Positions 26,684-35,793 of a stretch of DNA of 64,000 bases are shown here, piece after piece. Numbering within the stretch: position 1 is the stretch's first letter; each line of letters starts with the position of its first letter. A program made the position numbers and the translations under genes. The DNA is from Candidatus Moanabacter tarae (lineage in GTDB: Bacteria > Verrucomicrobiota > Verrucomicrobiia > Opitutales > UBA2987). The DNA is taken from assembly GCA_003226295.1 (NCBI GenBank), contig CP029803.1:62001-126000 (forward strand), written 5' to 3'. The notes under the pieces were generated by a model. It was not told the origin of the DNA, searched no databases, and saw only the letters and a program-made list of their open reading frames with translations.

Positions 26684-27233
26684 CGAATTTCATGTTTTGT
26701 TGTAGGCGACCATTAGTCGCTGCCATAGTAGCCAATCCAGAAAGGCTCGAAAATTTATCGCATTAGAACAATCCAATTGTTGTCCTGTCCCTTCTCCAGT
26801 TTCCAGTGTTCTAATTACCTTTCCGATAGTTTTGGTATTCCTGTGTTCGCGACTTAATTATCTCCCATCTTTACCTTTTGCCTTATCCATGGTCAATCCT
26901 ACTTAACACTGCCTTGTGCTTGAATTGCCTCTTGTTTTTCGCCTCTTTGTGGTAATCCACGGACCCTCTATATATCATCGGTTACCCCAGTCCTATCCAA
27001 ATAGTGATGGCAAGCTGCTTTCCTTGTTTCTGTCCGATCTTGTTCGCTGATGATTCTCCGGGACTTACTGCTTCCCCTTGATTTTTCAATGTCACGAGCA
27101 TTCTGCCACAACAAGAAGCCTCCGATCGCATCTAGACGAATACAGGGTGCTTGGCAGATTCCAATTGCGCAGAACGCAAATCTTAGTGAAGTTTCCGGTC
27201 AAATTATTCAGTATTCAAACGAGTTTAAAGAAA
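26684..27233. other. Gap between glycosyltransferase and aminotransferase-like genes: no gene seen
   Basis: About 550 AT-rich bases between divergent genes. Only small imperfect inverted repeats were noticed (for example GCGAC/GTCGC near 26710), and no RNA gene or reading frame with protein-like content. Both neighbours' promoters must lie here. Confidence 0.5.
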
Positions 27234-28487
27234 ATGTCCCTATCTAGCCAAGATCGATCGGAAAGAAGTGAAATGAAGTTTGGCGAGAGCGTTCGAAAGC
27301 GAGCCCTCTCTCTGACCGCCGAGGGAAGAGACGCCAACCAAATCGCTAAGATTCTCTGCGACACCGATGCTGTCGGCCACAACTACGGAATTGGCATCGT
27401 CCTCGATGCTGATGGTCGAGCGATGACCTCTTCAGAGACTATCCTTAAATACACTCTAGAAGAGATTGAAGACAGTCGGCGCGGTAACTACCAGAGCTCT
27501 ACGGCGATCATCGACGATCTCAAAACCGCTGTTTTGAAATGGCAGCGGATTCCAGAAGCCCTTTGGGGTCAATTTCTTCTCTTCCTTCCTTCTGATGCTG
27601 GAACTGGTGCTGTTAAGTCGGCTGTTGATCTTGCCCTTAGACTGAATAACAAGGTGATTTCGATTGGCGTAGAGGAGCTAGGGTGGCCGGCCTATTCTGC
27701 TATTGCACAAAGTTGTCGTATAGGCTGCCAGAAGTTTCCCACCGACTGTGTTATCGAAAGCGATGAGATCCTCCCCATTTATCAAGCCGGGCCCATGAAT
27801 ACTACAGGTCGAGTGACTGCAGCTTCAGTTCTACGCGAACGAGCTACCGCCGCTGCCGCGAGGAGCTGCCCTGTAATCTTGGATCGGGCCTATCCTGGTT
27901 TCGAATTCTCTGGACGATTAGAAGCGAAGGGTTATGACGCCGTCATGAAAATGAGCTACCAACGGCAGATTGCTCCTTTTGTTGGGACGCAAACACCTTT
28001 TCTCATCGCCATCAGCCCAACAAAATGCTTCCGAAGCTTTGCCCTTCGGCCAGCTGGAATGCTTCTTGCCTATATTCCCGACGAAGCAACACGCGGCGAA
28101 ATTTCAACTCTTGCCGCAGTTCTTATGAGGGCCCGTGGTTGTTCTTTTGAACATCCCGTAACCCGAGCCTTCGCTAAGGCCCTAGTATCTGACCTCCCTG
28201 CTCTCGAAAGAGAGCATACTCAGGTCCTAAATCGCCTGGCTAAAACCGAAGGCCTCTGGGCGAGTTTAACTCGCAATACTCCCATCGAACATCTTTTCTC
28301 CGAATCCTACTCAGGTCTTTTCCGTAATCCCCGATGTCATCAAGATTCTGACATAGTCCTTTACGGCCAACACATCTATCCCGTTTTCACTGATGGAAGA
28401 TGCCGAATTAACGTTACTGGGTTACCCGGAGCCGAAGAATTACAGCGAGAACACATCGGCGTATTTGCCCGGACCTGCTTCGAGTAA
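27234..28487 (+). CDS. Divergent aspartate/aromatic aminotransferase-like PLP enzyme
   Basis: A protein of about 417 residues with the layout of a fold-type I aminotransferase close to AspC/TyrB. FLPSDAGTGAVKSAVDLAL corresponds to the GTGALR loop, ELGWPAYSAIAQ to the PTWxNH segment, MNTTG to the HNPTG Asn, ILDRAYPGFEF to DxAYQGF, and ISPTKCFRSFALRPAG to SxSKxFxLYxxRxG, with the probable PLP Lys. The motifs are degraded, so activity or substrate may differ from the parent family. The start is ATG at 27234 or 27273; neither has a strong ribosome site. It stands alone. Confidence 0.75.
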   Translation: MSLSSQDRSERSEMKFGESVRKRALSLTAEGRDANQIAKILCDTDAVGHNYGIGIVLDADGRAMTSSETILKYTLEEIEDSRRGNYQSSTAIIDDLKTAVLKWQRIPEALWGQFLLFLPSDAGTGAVKSAVDLALRLNNKVISIGVEELGWPAYSAIAQSCRIGCQKFPTDCVIESDEILPIYQAGPMNTTGRVTAASVLRERATAAAARSCPVILDRAYPGFEFSGRLEAKGYDAVMKMSYQRQIAPFVGTQTPFLIAISPTKCFRSFALRPAGMLLAYIPDEATRGEISTLAAVLMRARGCSFEHPVTRAFAKALVSDLPALEREHTQVLNRLAKTEGLWASLTRNTPIEHLFSESYSGLFRNPRCHQDSDIVLYGQHIYPVFTDGRCRINVTGLPGAEELQREHIGVFARTCFE

Positions 28488-28690
28488 GTAGAGCGATTAA
28501 AGAACAGGATTTTGTGTTGTTGTGTATTGTGGGTTTTGTGGGATAAGGTGCCTGATCCTAGTCGGTTGGTGTTGTGGTGCGGCAGTTCCATCACCAAACG
28601 GAGTATTGGATTAGGGCTGAATCGTCCAGGAGTCGGCTTGCTGAGAAATAAACAGGAGCACCGTATGCGAGGGAATTTTTCTGCCTTTCC

Positions 28691-29257
28691 TCACTTATAG
28701 TACACGGCGACATGGGCGTGATAAAGAGCGATGATGATCGTGAGCGCGGCCAGGGTTACGTGGAGGAGTATCCATACTGTTCTGTAAGAGTAAGACCAAA
28801 CAGGAATTCTCAAGCTGGTTGGATTGGCTAATCCCACAACAATATTGATCAAGAAAACCCAGCTGAGTACAGCAAGGTATCCATATCCGAATTCAGTACT
28901 GTGGAGATAAAAAAGAATCGGAGCAAAGGTCCCTGTTCTTTGATGGAAGGCCAACAGGCGGAGGAGTTTTTTTCTTCGAATGCGTGCTAGGAAAAGGTAC
29001 CACTGGTATCCCACAAACAAGAGCAAGCAGGTGCCGGTTGCGTATTTGTATTCGTCCAATGCCTGTAAGCTATGGAGCCAATCACAGTGAAAACCGGCCA
29101 CATCTTGGACAAAATAAAGTAAAACTAAGGCGATGCCAACCAATCTCCATTTCCATTCGCGCGGCATTCGTTCCGGTGGTCGGCTCGAAAAATTCCCAGA
29201 CGACAAGAGGCGACGCCCCCGCTCAATTAAAAGCTGGGATCTCCTAATCTGATTCAT
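28691..29257 (-). CDS. Four-helix membrane protein with di-haem b histidine pattern
   Basis: A 188-residue inner-membrane protein with four hydrophobic segments (about 38-55, 73-92, 108-142 and 160-186). Histidines 105 and 119 on one segment and 166 and 180 on the last are each 14 residues apart, the spacing used in cytochrome b and ferric-reductase-like proteins to hold two stacked b haems between two helices. It follows a single-haem DUF3365 protein by 31 bases and a pentahaem cytochrome before that. The inferred role is moving electrons across the membrane between quinones and periplasmic cytochromes. I cannot name its family. Confidence 0.75.
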   Translation of the reverse strand: MNQIRRSQLLIERGRRLLSSGNFSSRPPERMPREWKWRLVGIALVLLYFVQDVAGFHCDWLHSLQALDEYKYATGTCLLLFVGYQWYLFLARIRRKKLLRLLAFHQRTGTFAPILFYLHSTEFGYGYLAVLSWVFLINIVVGLANPTSLRIPVWSYSYRTVWILLHVTLAALTIIIALYHAHVAVYYK

Positions 29258-29288
29258 GGACTAGGCTCATGAATTTGCCTTTTCGGAA

Positions 29289-30104
29289 TCATTCCATCCC
29301 CCGTTGAAACTCGATAATAGTTTGCAATGTTATGGGAGAGGCTCGTTCCCCCACCTTGGCTATAAAGACATCTGTGGACGGAAGATAGTAACCATCCGTT
29401 GGCCAATTCTTTCCGACCTTGGGCGGATTGGCAAAGGTGGCTACTTTTTCAATGTATTGATCGTAGCTCTCACGAAATCCTATCCGAAGTGCTTGTACCA
29501 TTGAGATAGCCTCATCGAGGCTAACCGAACTCGCTGGATAAGACCAGGTTGAGGCACCCATGATGTCACCTAGTTTCCAATCGGATTTTGTAGTTTCTGG
29601 TTCTTTGTTGTGGCATCTTACGCAGGTCTCAGCGACGGCAACATCCGGAAACATGGCAATTTGAAAACTCGTGTCATCATCATAAAAAAATTGTGGCTCG
29701 CCAGTTTCTCTAATTTCCGCAAAGCGGGAGTTCTGAAGGCCGGTGAATTGATTGGCATCGTTGATTGGAAAGTCTGAGCCGAGAAATAGATAGAGGCGCA
29801 AGGGACTTCGGCGGAGGCTTTCTGCAGTTTCCCGTAGGAAAAGGGCGGGAAGGGGTCCTGCTTCGAGTTCGGGGTTGCGCCAACTCTTGTTGAATTCCAA
29901 ACCTCTTTTTTGACCAGCGCCCACAATTTCCTCCGTCCAGAGTTTGCGAACTGTGTCATTTTCTGCTTCTAGGACCTCGAAAACTTTAGAGATTGGGATT
30001 GGTCGCGCGGCGTCTAGGGCAGAGTCTTCCGGCGGCGCGTTAACGATTATCAAAACGACGAAACATAGCGTGACTGCAATAGAAATAACGATGGTCTTCC
30101 TCAT
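29289..30104 (-). CDS. DUF3365 (Tll0287-like) single-haem c-type protein
   Basis: A 271-residue exported protein with an N-terminal membrane anchor or signal (IVISIAVTLCFVVLIIV). The middle and end carry the DUF3365/Tll0287-like haem sensor fold: WRNPELEAGPLPA, a ligand region, and CVRCH at 161-165 followed by GDIMGASTWSYP. The domain is known from a cyanobacterial c-haem protein with a PAS-like fold. It overlaps the pentahaem cytochrome gene by 4 bases and precedes the di-haem b-like protein, so the three probably work as one redox unit on the periplasmic face. Confidence 0.85.
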   Translation of the reverse strand: MRKTIVISIAVTLCFVVLIIVNAPPEDSALDAARPIPISKVFEVLEAENDTVRKLWTEEIVGAGQKRGLEFNKSWRNPELEAGPLPALFLRETAESLRRSPLRLYLFLGSDFPINDANQFTGLQNSRFAEIRETGEPQFFYDDDTSFQIAMFPDVAVAETCVRCHNKEPETTKSDWKLGDIMGASTWSYPASSVSLDEAISMVQALRIGFRESYDQYIEKVATFANPPKVGKNWPTDGYYLPSTDVFIAKVGERASPITLQTIIEFQRGME

Positions 30105-30832
30105 TTATGGCTTGATGGATTACTTGAGGATTTAATTTTTGAAGGGAAAGCAAATTTTTCGAGCGAGTAGGGAGATGGGGCTCCGTTGAAATACTCCCAA
30201 ATTCGTTGTTCTGAAACGCCATCCTCGATGCGGTGAGGTGTTGTCATCTTATGATTTCCGTGAAAGTCATGGCACTGAAGACAGGTATTCCACAATTCGT
30301 CACGAACCAAAATGGCATGGGTGGGGGAGATTGGGTCATTTTTGAGGTCGGTGTCTTTATGGCAGTGGGTGCAATATCCAATAGTCGGGAGGGTTACCCG
30401 TTTCCCCCGGTGTTCGGTGTGGCAGGTGATACATTGGTAGACCTTGAACTCTTTCCGAACTGCGGCAAAACGCGGTTCGAGAAAGCGGGAGATTGGGTGT
30501 CGGTCGTCCGGGCGTTCGTGACACTCAAGGCAGGACTCGCTGGATACATCTTCGGACCCGAATCCAATAGCGGATTTGCGTAGGCCGAGCCAGTAATGGA
30601 CGTTGGAACTAAATTCCTGTGCCACTGTACCCTCAATAGGAATATGGCATTCGTGGCAGCTAATTTCTTCATGTCCAGTATTCATAGGACCCTTGGCAAC
30701 CCACTTGTTCTGCTCTGGGAAAGAGAGAAGAGAAGTAAACAGAATACCAAGAGAAATCCCCAGAAACACCCCTAAATAGCGTCGCTTTTTCGTTCCTTTT
30801 AAATAGTCTGAAATGATTGATTTGATTCTCAA
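30101..30832 (-). CDS. Membrane-anchored pentahaem cytochrome c
   Basis: A 243-residue protein with an N-terminal signal anchor (YLGVFLGISLGILFTSLLSF) and five c-haem sites: CHECH at 59, CLECH at 101, CITCH at 134, CTHCH at 154 and CLQCH at 184. Additional histidines near each site could be distal ligands. The last 40 residues are Ser/Pro/Lys-rich and haem-free. It resembles the multihaem cytochromes that act in quinol oxidation or extracellular electron transfer, but no catalytic subunit such as nitrite reductase is adjacent. First gene of the three-gene redox module; the start overlaps nothing upstream. Confidence 0.88.
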   Translation of the reverse strand: MRIKSIISDYLKGTKKRRYLGVFLGISLGILFTSLLSFPEQNKWVAKGPMNTGHEEISCHECHIPIEGTVAQEFSSNVHYWLGLRKSAIGFGSEDVSSESCLECHERPDDRHPISRFLEPRFAAVRKEFKVYQCITCHTEHRGKRVTLPTIGYCTHCHKDTDLKNDPISPTHAILVRDELWNTCLQCHDFHGNHKMTTPHRIEDGVSEQRIWEYFNGAPSPYSLEKFAFPSKIKSSSNPSSHK

Positions 30833-31029
30833 AATTTAGTTCGAAACATTAAATTTCGAGACCTCCTTAATTATTACTCGCGGTCATAAAATCGGAAATA
30901 TTAATGGGATTTCTGTACAACAAGGAAGCAGCTTTCGAGTTTGGTATCGTTCAAATGGTCTTCCCAAGGTTGCAAATTTGGTTTTGCGCACAACATGGCG
31001 TCCATCATACCATAACGGTGCTTCCCAAA

Positions 31030-32091
31030 TCATTCGATCAACCACTCATCATCGAGATCTTTGTTTGGCTGTAAGGAAGATAAGCTTATATCAAATTTGC
31101 GTCTTATCTTGTTCTTGTGGTCACGTACCTGAAGAGAAATGGTTGGATCTTCCTTTTCCCAGTCAATGACAATGAAACCGAAACCAAGATCTTTGTAGAA
31201 CGAGCCAATCCTATAACGGTTTTTCTCCGCTTTGAGCCTTGTCGCAGAAATGTTCATTCCACTGGAGGTAAAGTCAATTAATGGATAATGCACGGTCTCG
31301 TCATTCACTATTGAAATCTCATGGAAATGCCGGTCCCCTGAAAGCAGGATTATACCACCTTTTTGGCTCGCACGAATTAAATCCAAGAGCCGCTGGCGGC
31401 TGCGGGGGAAATTTCCCCAGTTTTCGAACGTCTGATCGAACGCGAGTATCTGAGTTCCCGAACAGATAAAGATTAACTGAGCGGTGGAAGCTTGCAGCTC
31501 CGACCGGAGGAATTCCCATTGGCTTTCTCCCAGAATATCTGACTCTGGTCCTGGGATGTCAGCGAAATAGCGGTTGTCGAGGAGGATGAACTTCAACTGC
31601 TTTCCTTTTGGACCAAAGGTATGGCTAGTAAAGACCCCTTCGCGGGTACGGCGAGGCGAGTCATCCGGTTCTTCGAGAAAATCGAGCAGAAGCTGCTGAC
31701 TTTCTCGTTTTTTCGGGTACCACCTCCCCGAGTTGTTTTCTCCATAGTCATGGTCGTCCCAAACACCTATAATTGGTACAGTTTCTCGAAATCTGGCATA
31801 TCGAACATGGTTGAACTGACTTGCGTAGATGTTTCTCATTCTAGCCATATCTTCTGTATCGCAATAGACGTTGTCTCCGAGCCACACCCAGAGCTCGACT
31901 TTGGCATCTGTAAGTACATCCCAGTACGGCTGTGGTTTTTCCTGGTCGTTACAAGAGCCGATACCGATAAGAGAGACTGGTTCGGCTGTCTGATAAGGAA
32001 AATAGGCGGATGCTGACTCTGCTTCGAGTGCCAGTACAACAATGATCATGAGTCGATATTTCTTAAAAAACATGGCTAACTTGGATAGCAT
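31030..32091 (-). CDS. PhoD-like (alkaline phosphatase D family) metallophosphatase, exported
   Basis: A 353-residue protein. The N-terminus has a signal peptide (KKYRLMIIVVLALEAESASA) with probable cleavage after ASA; an in-frame ATG at 32073 is an alternative start. The metal-binding segments are SCNDQ, WLGDNVYCD, IGVWDDHDYGENN and LLSGDRHFHEIS, matching the PhoD catalytic core. The usual N-terminal beta domain of PhoD is missing, as in the shorter eukaryote-like subgroup. It probably hydrolyses phosphodiesters or monoesters in the periplasm for phosphate scavenging. It stands alone. Confidence 0.9.
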   Translation of the reverse strand: MLSKLAMFFKKYRLMIIVVLALEAESASAYFPYQTAEPVSLIGIGSCNDQEKPQPYWDVLTDAKVELWVWLGDNVYCDTEDMARMRNIYASQFNHVRYARFRETVPIIGVWDDHDYGENNSGRWYPKKRESQQLLLDFLEEPDDSPRRTREGVFTSHTFGPKGKQLKFILLDNRYFADIPGPESDILGESQWEFLRSELQASTAQLIFICSGTQILAFDQTFENWGNFPRSRQRLLDLIRASQKGGIILLSGDRHFHEISIVNDETVHYPLIDFTSSGMNISATRLKAEKNRYRIGSFYKDLGFGFIVIDWEKEDPTISLQVRDHKNKIRRKFDISLSSLQPNKDLDDEWLIE

Positions 32092-32312
32092 TAGATTTCC
32101 CTCATCAATTCACGCGTTTGTTTAATGAATCTGAGACGCCGTTGCTCTCGAGAACAAACAAATTGTCCTGTGGAAATTGCATAAGGATCTTAACTAAGGT
32201 TGAGCATTAAAAGACGGATATCACTACTGGGGCCCATGTGGCTCGTATCCATTATTTCACGAGTGATCGCTGGCTTCCTCCGATTCTCACTTTCTCTAGC
32301 ATTGAAAAGAAT

Positions 32313-33440
32313 TTAAACCGAATAGGCAACTGAACCATCACTCCTAAGTAGGGTTTTTGCCGCATTCATCGGAATGTAAGGAGTCTGTTCAACAAGGCGA
32401 TCGTCTAATTCTACTCCTAGCCCAGGTGTTGAAGATATCGGCATGTATCCTCCAACTCTCTTCCAGCTGCTTTTGAAGACAGCTTGGTCTTCGCTTTCAT
32501 CTGCCTTGGTGTACTCCTGAGTAACAAAATTGGGGATACAGGTGTCCAGATGGTAAGATGCTGCGCTAATCAGTGGGCCTAGAAAATTGTGTGTTACTAC
32601 AGCACAGTGATAGGCCTCGGCGATTGCAGCAATCTTTTTACAATGGGTCAACCCGCCAGCAAGAGCGACATCCGGGCGGACATATTGGGGACCTCCTCGG
32701 GTTAGCAATTCACTGAATTCCCATATTGTGCAAAGCCGCTCGCCGTTACCGACAGGAACGTTGATACGCCGAGCGATGTCGGATTGAGCAGTGATGCTGT
32801 CAATCTGGATAGGATCCTCCAGGAAATATAGGTTGAACTCATTCAGGGCCTCGGCTACGGTGACTGCAGTGAGGGGCGTGAGTTTGCGGTGGATTTCGAT
32901 GATTAAGTCCAGATCTGGACCACCTCCTTCACGGGCAGCAGCAGTAAGGTCTCTAGCCGTTTTGACCAATCGATCTACCGCCATGTTTTGATAGTCTCCA
33001 ACTAAAGGGTCAAACTTTAGAGCAGTAAAACCTTCTTCGACCGCTTCCCTAGCTACCTTGAGCATGCCCTCAGGAGTGCTGCTTCCATTCATTAAGTGCA
33101 GGCGTAACTTATCGCGGCAGTTTCCTCCTAAAAGTTCCCAGATGGGAACGTTGAAGTGCTTACCTTTGATATCCCACAGGGCCATATCTATCGCGCTTAC
33201 GGCCCCGGATATAGCAGTTCCCCTAAATGGAGACATTCGATAAAGATATTGCCAATGGTGCTCGATACGTAGCGGGTCTTGCCCAATGAGGTAGTCCTTG
33301 AATTTGTCGACGATTCGCTCGACCGCTTCGGGATAACCCCAGCAAGCTGTTTTACCTAATCCATGGAGGCCACTATCGGTATGAATTCGAACGACATATC
33401 CGTTGCCCATAAAAATGGGCTCGATTTTTTCTATATTCAT
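32313..33440 (-). CDS. Enolase-superfamily sugar-acid dehydratase (mandelate racemase/galactonate dehydratase-like)
   Basis: A protein of about 375 residues; the start at 33440 (MNIEKIEPIF) fits the family better than an ATG 12 codons upstream. The N-terminal capping domain ends near SAIDMALWDIKGK; the barrel contains FTALKFDP, IIEIHRKLTP, FLEDPI, GNGERL and THNFLGPL, the order of metal ligands (E, E, E) and catalytic His of the D-galactonate dehydratase group. Substrates in this family include galactonate, gluconate, fuconate and rhamnonate, and the exact one is not shown. It is divergent from an SDR gene 57 bases away, possibly sharing a control region. Confidence 0.87.
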   Translation of the reverse strand: MNIEKIEPIFMGNGYVVRIHTDSGLHGLGKTACWGYPEAVERIVDKFKDYLIGQDPLRIEHHWQYLYRMSPFRGTAISGAVSAIDMALWDIKGKHFNVPIWELLGGNCRDKLRLHLMNGSSTPEGMLKVAREAVEEGFTALKFDPLVGDYQNMAVDRLVKTARDLTAAAREGGGPDLDLIIEIHRKLTPLTAVTVAEALNEFNLYFLEDPIQIDSITAQSDIARRINVPVGNGERLCTIWEFSELLTRGGPQYVRPDVALAGGLTHCKKIAAIAEAYHCAVVTHNFLGPLISAASYHLDTCIPNFVTQEYTKADESEDQAVFKSSWKRVGGYMPISSTPGLGVELDDRLVEQTPYIPMNAAKTLLRSDGSVAYSV

Positions 33441-33497
33441 GGGATGTTTTAGCCTTAAATTCGCAAGAAATTTCAAGATTAAAAACGAATTAAAAAA

Positions 33498-34253
33498 ATG
33501 TCTAAATTACGATTTGCCGCATCGGTTGAGCGACGGGTTGCCTTTGTAACTGGTGGTGCTCGAGGTTTGGGGCGTGCCTGTGCGCTCCGAATTGCTGAAG
33601 AGGGAAGGGATATCGCGATTATTGATATTCTTGAGGAAGAGGCTAATGATGCCGTGAAAGCTGTTAAAGACTTCGGTCAAAAGGCTATCTTTATCCGAGC
33701 TGATGTCAGCAAAGAAGCACAGGTTCGAGCGGCGGTTTCGAAGACCGTCGAGATCTTTGGGCGCTTGGATATTCTTGTTTGTTGTGCCGGAATACTAGGC
33801 CTAGAAGCACCTTTTCTTGAGCAATCCTCCTCCGATTTCGACAAGGTGATGAAGATTAATCTCTACGGCAGCTACTATGCTCATCAAGCGGTGTTGCCCC
33901 ATATGCTAAAACGGGGCTGGGGTCGGTGTGCCAGTATCACATCGGGAGCGAGGCGTGCGGCGTCCAATCAGGTCCCGTATGGTGTTTCGAAAGGGGCGCT
34001 CCATTCTTTTATAGGCGCTTTAGGAAATCCCTATGCGCGCCAGGGGGTTTTTGTCAATGGAGTGGAACCGGGACGCGCGCTCACCGATATGGTAGTCCCG
34101 CGATTTTCAAAGAGATTTTTATCTGACCCGGGCAATCCTTTGGGACGTTATTCCGATGCCGAAGAGGTGGCTGAAGTAGTTGAATTTTTGTGCTCCGAAC
34201 GCAACACCTATACTACTGGTTCAGTGTGGAGCGTCAAAGGCTCGACTGGGTAA
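33498..34253 (+). CDS. Short-chain dehydrogenase/reductase, sugar or sugar-acid type
   Basis: A 251-residue classical SDR: cofactor motif TGGARGLGRA, then DIL after the second strand (Asp, favouring NAD), CCAGILG, catalytic Ser in ITSGARRA and YGVSKGALH (YxxxK). The C-terminal segment ends VEFLCSERNTYTTGSVWSVKGSTG. Such SDRs oxidise sugars, sugar acids or 2-keto-3-deoxy acids. It is divergent from the sugar-acid dehydratase gene, which suggests the two serve one pathway. The start at 33498 is ATG with no clear Shine-Dalgarno sequence. Confidence 0.88.
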   Translation: MSKLRFAASVERRVAFVTGGARGLGRACALRIAEEGRDIAIIDILEEEANDAVKAVKDFGQKAIFIRADVSKEAQVRAAVSKTVEIFGRLDILVCCAGILGLEAPFLEQSSSDFDKVMKINLYGSYYAHQAVLPHMLKRGWGRCASITSGARRAASNQVPYGVSKGALHSFIGALGNPYARQGVFVNGVEPGRALTDMVVPRFSKRFLSDPGNPLGRYSDAEEVAEVVEFLCSERNTYTTGSVWSVKGSTG

Positions 34254-34629
34254 AATCTTGGAAACTCTAGGATCGAACAAGCGCTCCTAATCAAACAGAA
34301 CGAGACAATTTTCTTTTCCAGTGTTTACTGGGACCTTTTCCTATCACCAAGAAACTTCCCTTTTAACACTATCTAAGATTAACCTTTCCTATGCATGAAG
34401 TGAGAATCCTATCTTGAAGGACGATAATCAGCTCCAATTGTCTGTTGCCACCACTTTGGAATTTGCGGCAATCAAGGGTGGAGTTCTCGGGCTTTCATCT
34501 TTTGGTCGATTTTCCTGAGTCGCAAATGGCCCGGGGACTTTTGCATGGCATTTAAGTTGCGGATTAGGTAATTTTGCTTGCCCGTTTTGACCGGCAGACC
34601 CAACAATTAAAAGAATCTAAATTAAGGAA
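34254..34629. other. Gap before the PmoA-like gene: no gene seen
   Basis: About 375 AT-rich bases with no protein-like frame on either strand and no recognisable RNA gene. An AAGGA element just before 34630 is the probable ribosome site for the next gene. Confidence 0.5.
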
Positions 34630-35529
34630 ATGATCGAAATCGAATTGATGCCGGAGGAGAATAAGGTAGCTGTTACCATCGATGGTGCGCTTTTTACGGA
34701 ATACCGTTACGGACACTACGTCTGTCGGCCGTTCTTCTATCCCGTTTTGACTAGTGATAGGCAGCATCTCACTCGAAGGTATCCTATGGAATCCGTAGAG
34801 GGTGAAACTCAAGACCACTACCACCACCGTGGTGTGTATGTGGCTCATGGGCTTGTTAATGGATTTGATCTGTGGTCAGAGTCTACCGACCACGGTTCCA
34901 TGTTGCAGTGTGGCGAACCGGTAGTGTCAAGTAATGGAGAGATTGCCACAATCGAAGGTCGAATCGATTGGGTTGGCCCTGAAGGGCAGAAGATTCTGCA
35001 GGAGCAACGCAGCATCCAGATTCGCCCAGAGGAGGATTTCCGTATTATAGATCATCAAAGCGAAGTTTGGGCAAAGTATGGTAATGTGTCCTTTGGAGAT
35101 ACTAAAGAGGGTGGCCTATTTTCGATTCGGGTGCCAACCTCTATGGATGCCAAAGACAAGGGGCGAATTGAGAATTCCGAGGGTCTGCTCTATGATAGTG
35201 GTAGAGCAGAAGAGGTTACATGGGGCAAACAAGCTGTTTGGGTCGACTATTCTGGTCCGTTGGCAAACGGTGACGAGTGGGGCCATACCGTAATCGACCA
35301 TAAGGATAATCCACGGCATCCGACCTATTGGCATGTGCGAGGCTACGGCCTCTTCACTGCTAATCCTTTCGGGGTCCACGATTTCAAAGGTGATAAGAGC
35401 ATCGATGAAAGCATGACCATTCTCGATGGGGATAAAAAGATCTTCCGCTACCGTTGGATTGTTCATCCAGGGCGCGGAGTGATCAACCCGCGTGTAACTG
35501 AGTTGATTGACGAATTTCTAGAGGCTTGA
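34630..35529 (+). CDS. DUF6807/PmoA-family protein
   Basis: A 299-residue soluble, beta-rich protein. It contains RPFFYPVLTSDRQHLTRRYPM, the conserved DHYHHRGVYVAHG and WSESTDHG, and ends with HPGRGVINPRV. This pattern is that of proteins annotated 'PmoA family' (DUF6807), unrelated to methane monooxygenase despite the name and common in sugar-degrading clusters of Planctomycetota and Verrucomicrobiota. The His-rich DHYHHRG suggests a metal site. It follows an SDR gene, so it may act on sugars; no activity is established. Confidence 0.85.
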   Translation: MIEIELMPEENKVAVTIDGALFTEYRYGHYVCRPFFYPVLTSDRQHLTRRYPMESVEGETQDHYHHRGVYVAHGLVNGFDLWSESTDHGSMLQCGEPVVSSNGEIATIEGRIDWVGPEGQKILQEQRSIQIRPEEDFRIIDHQSEVWAKYGNVSFGDTKEGGLFSIRVPTSMDAKDKGRIENSEGLLYDSGRAEEVTWGKQAVWVDYSGPLANGDEWGHTVIDHKDNPRHPTYWHVRGYGLFTANPFGVHDFKGDKSIDESMTILDGDKKIFRYRWIVHPGRGVINPRVTELIDEFLEA

Positions 35530-35793
35530 CAATTATAAAGGTCGTTCCCGTTTCCCTATCTTCTCTTGGGTTGGGTACTGTACTAAATTAGGGAAAACTT
35601 GTTGCCCAATCCTTTTCTAGGCTAGGATACAAGTTCCTGAATCACCACCAGTATCGCCGAGAATCCTTAGATGTGTGAATTCATCTAAAATTAGACGCAG
35701 ATGGTTTTTATTGGTACGGAAAGAGATTATGGATGTTCTAATCGAAGCTTTTTTAACTCTCAGACTGTGTAAGACGAATAGCCCTTGTGCCTC

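Noticed and set aside
34630-35529. A methane monooxygenase subunit (PmoA)
   Set aside because: The name is used for the unrelated DUF6807 family; the protein is soluble and lacks membrane helices.
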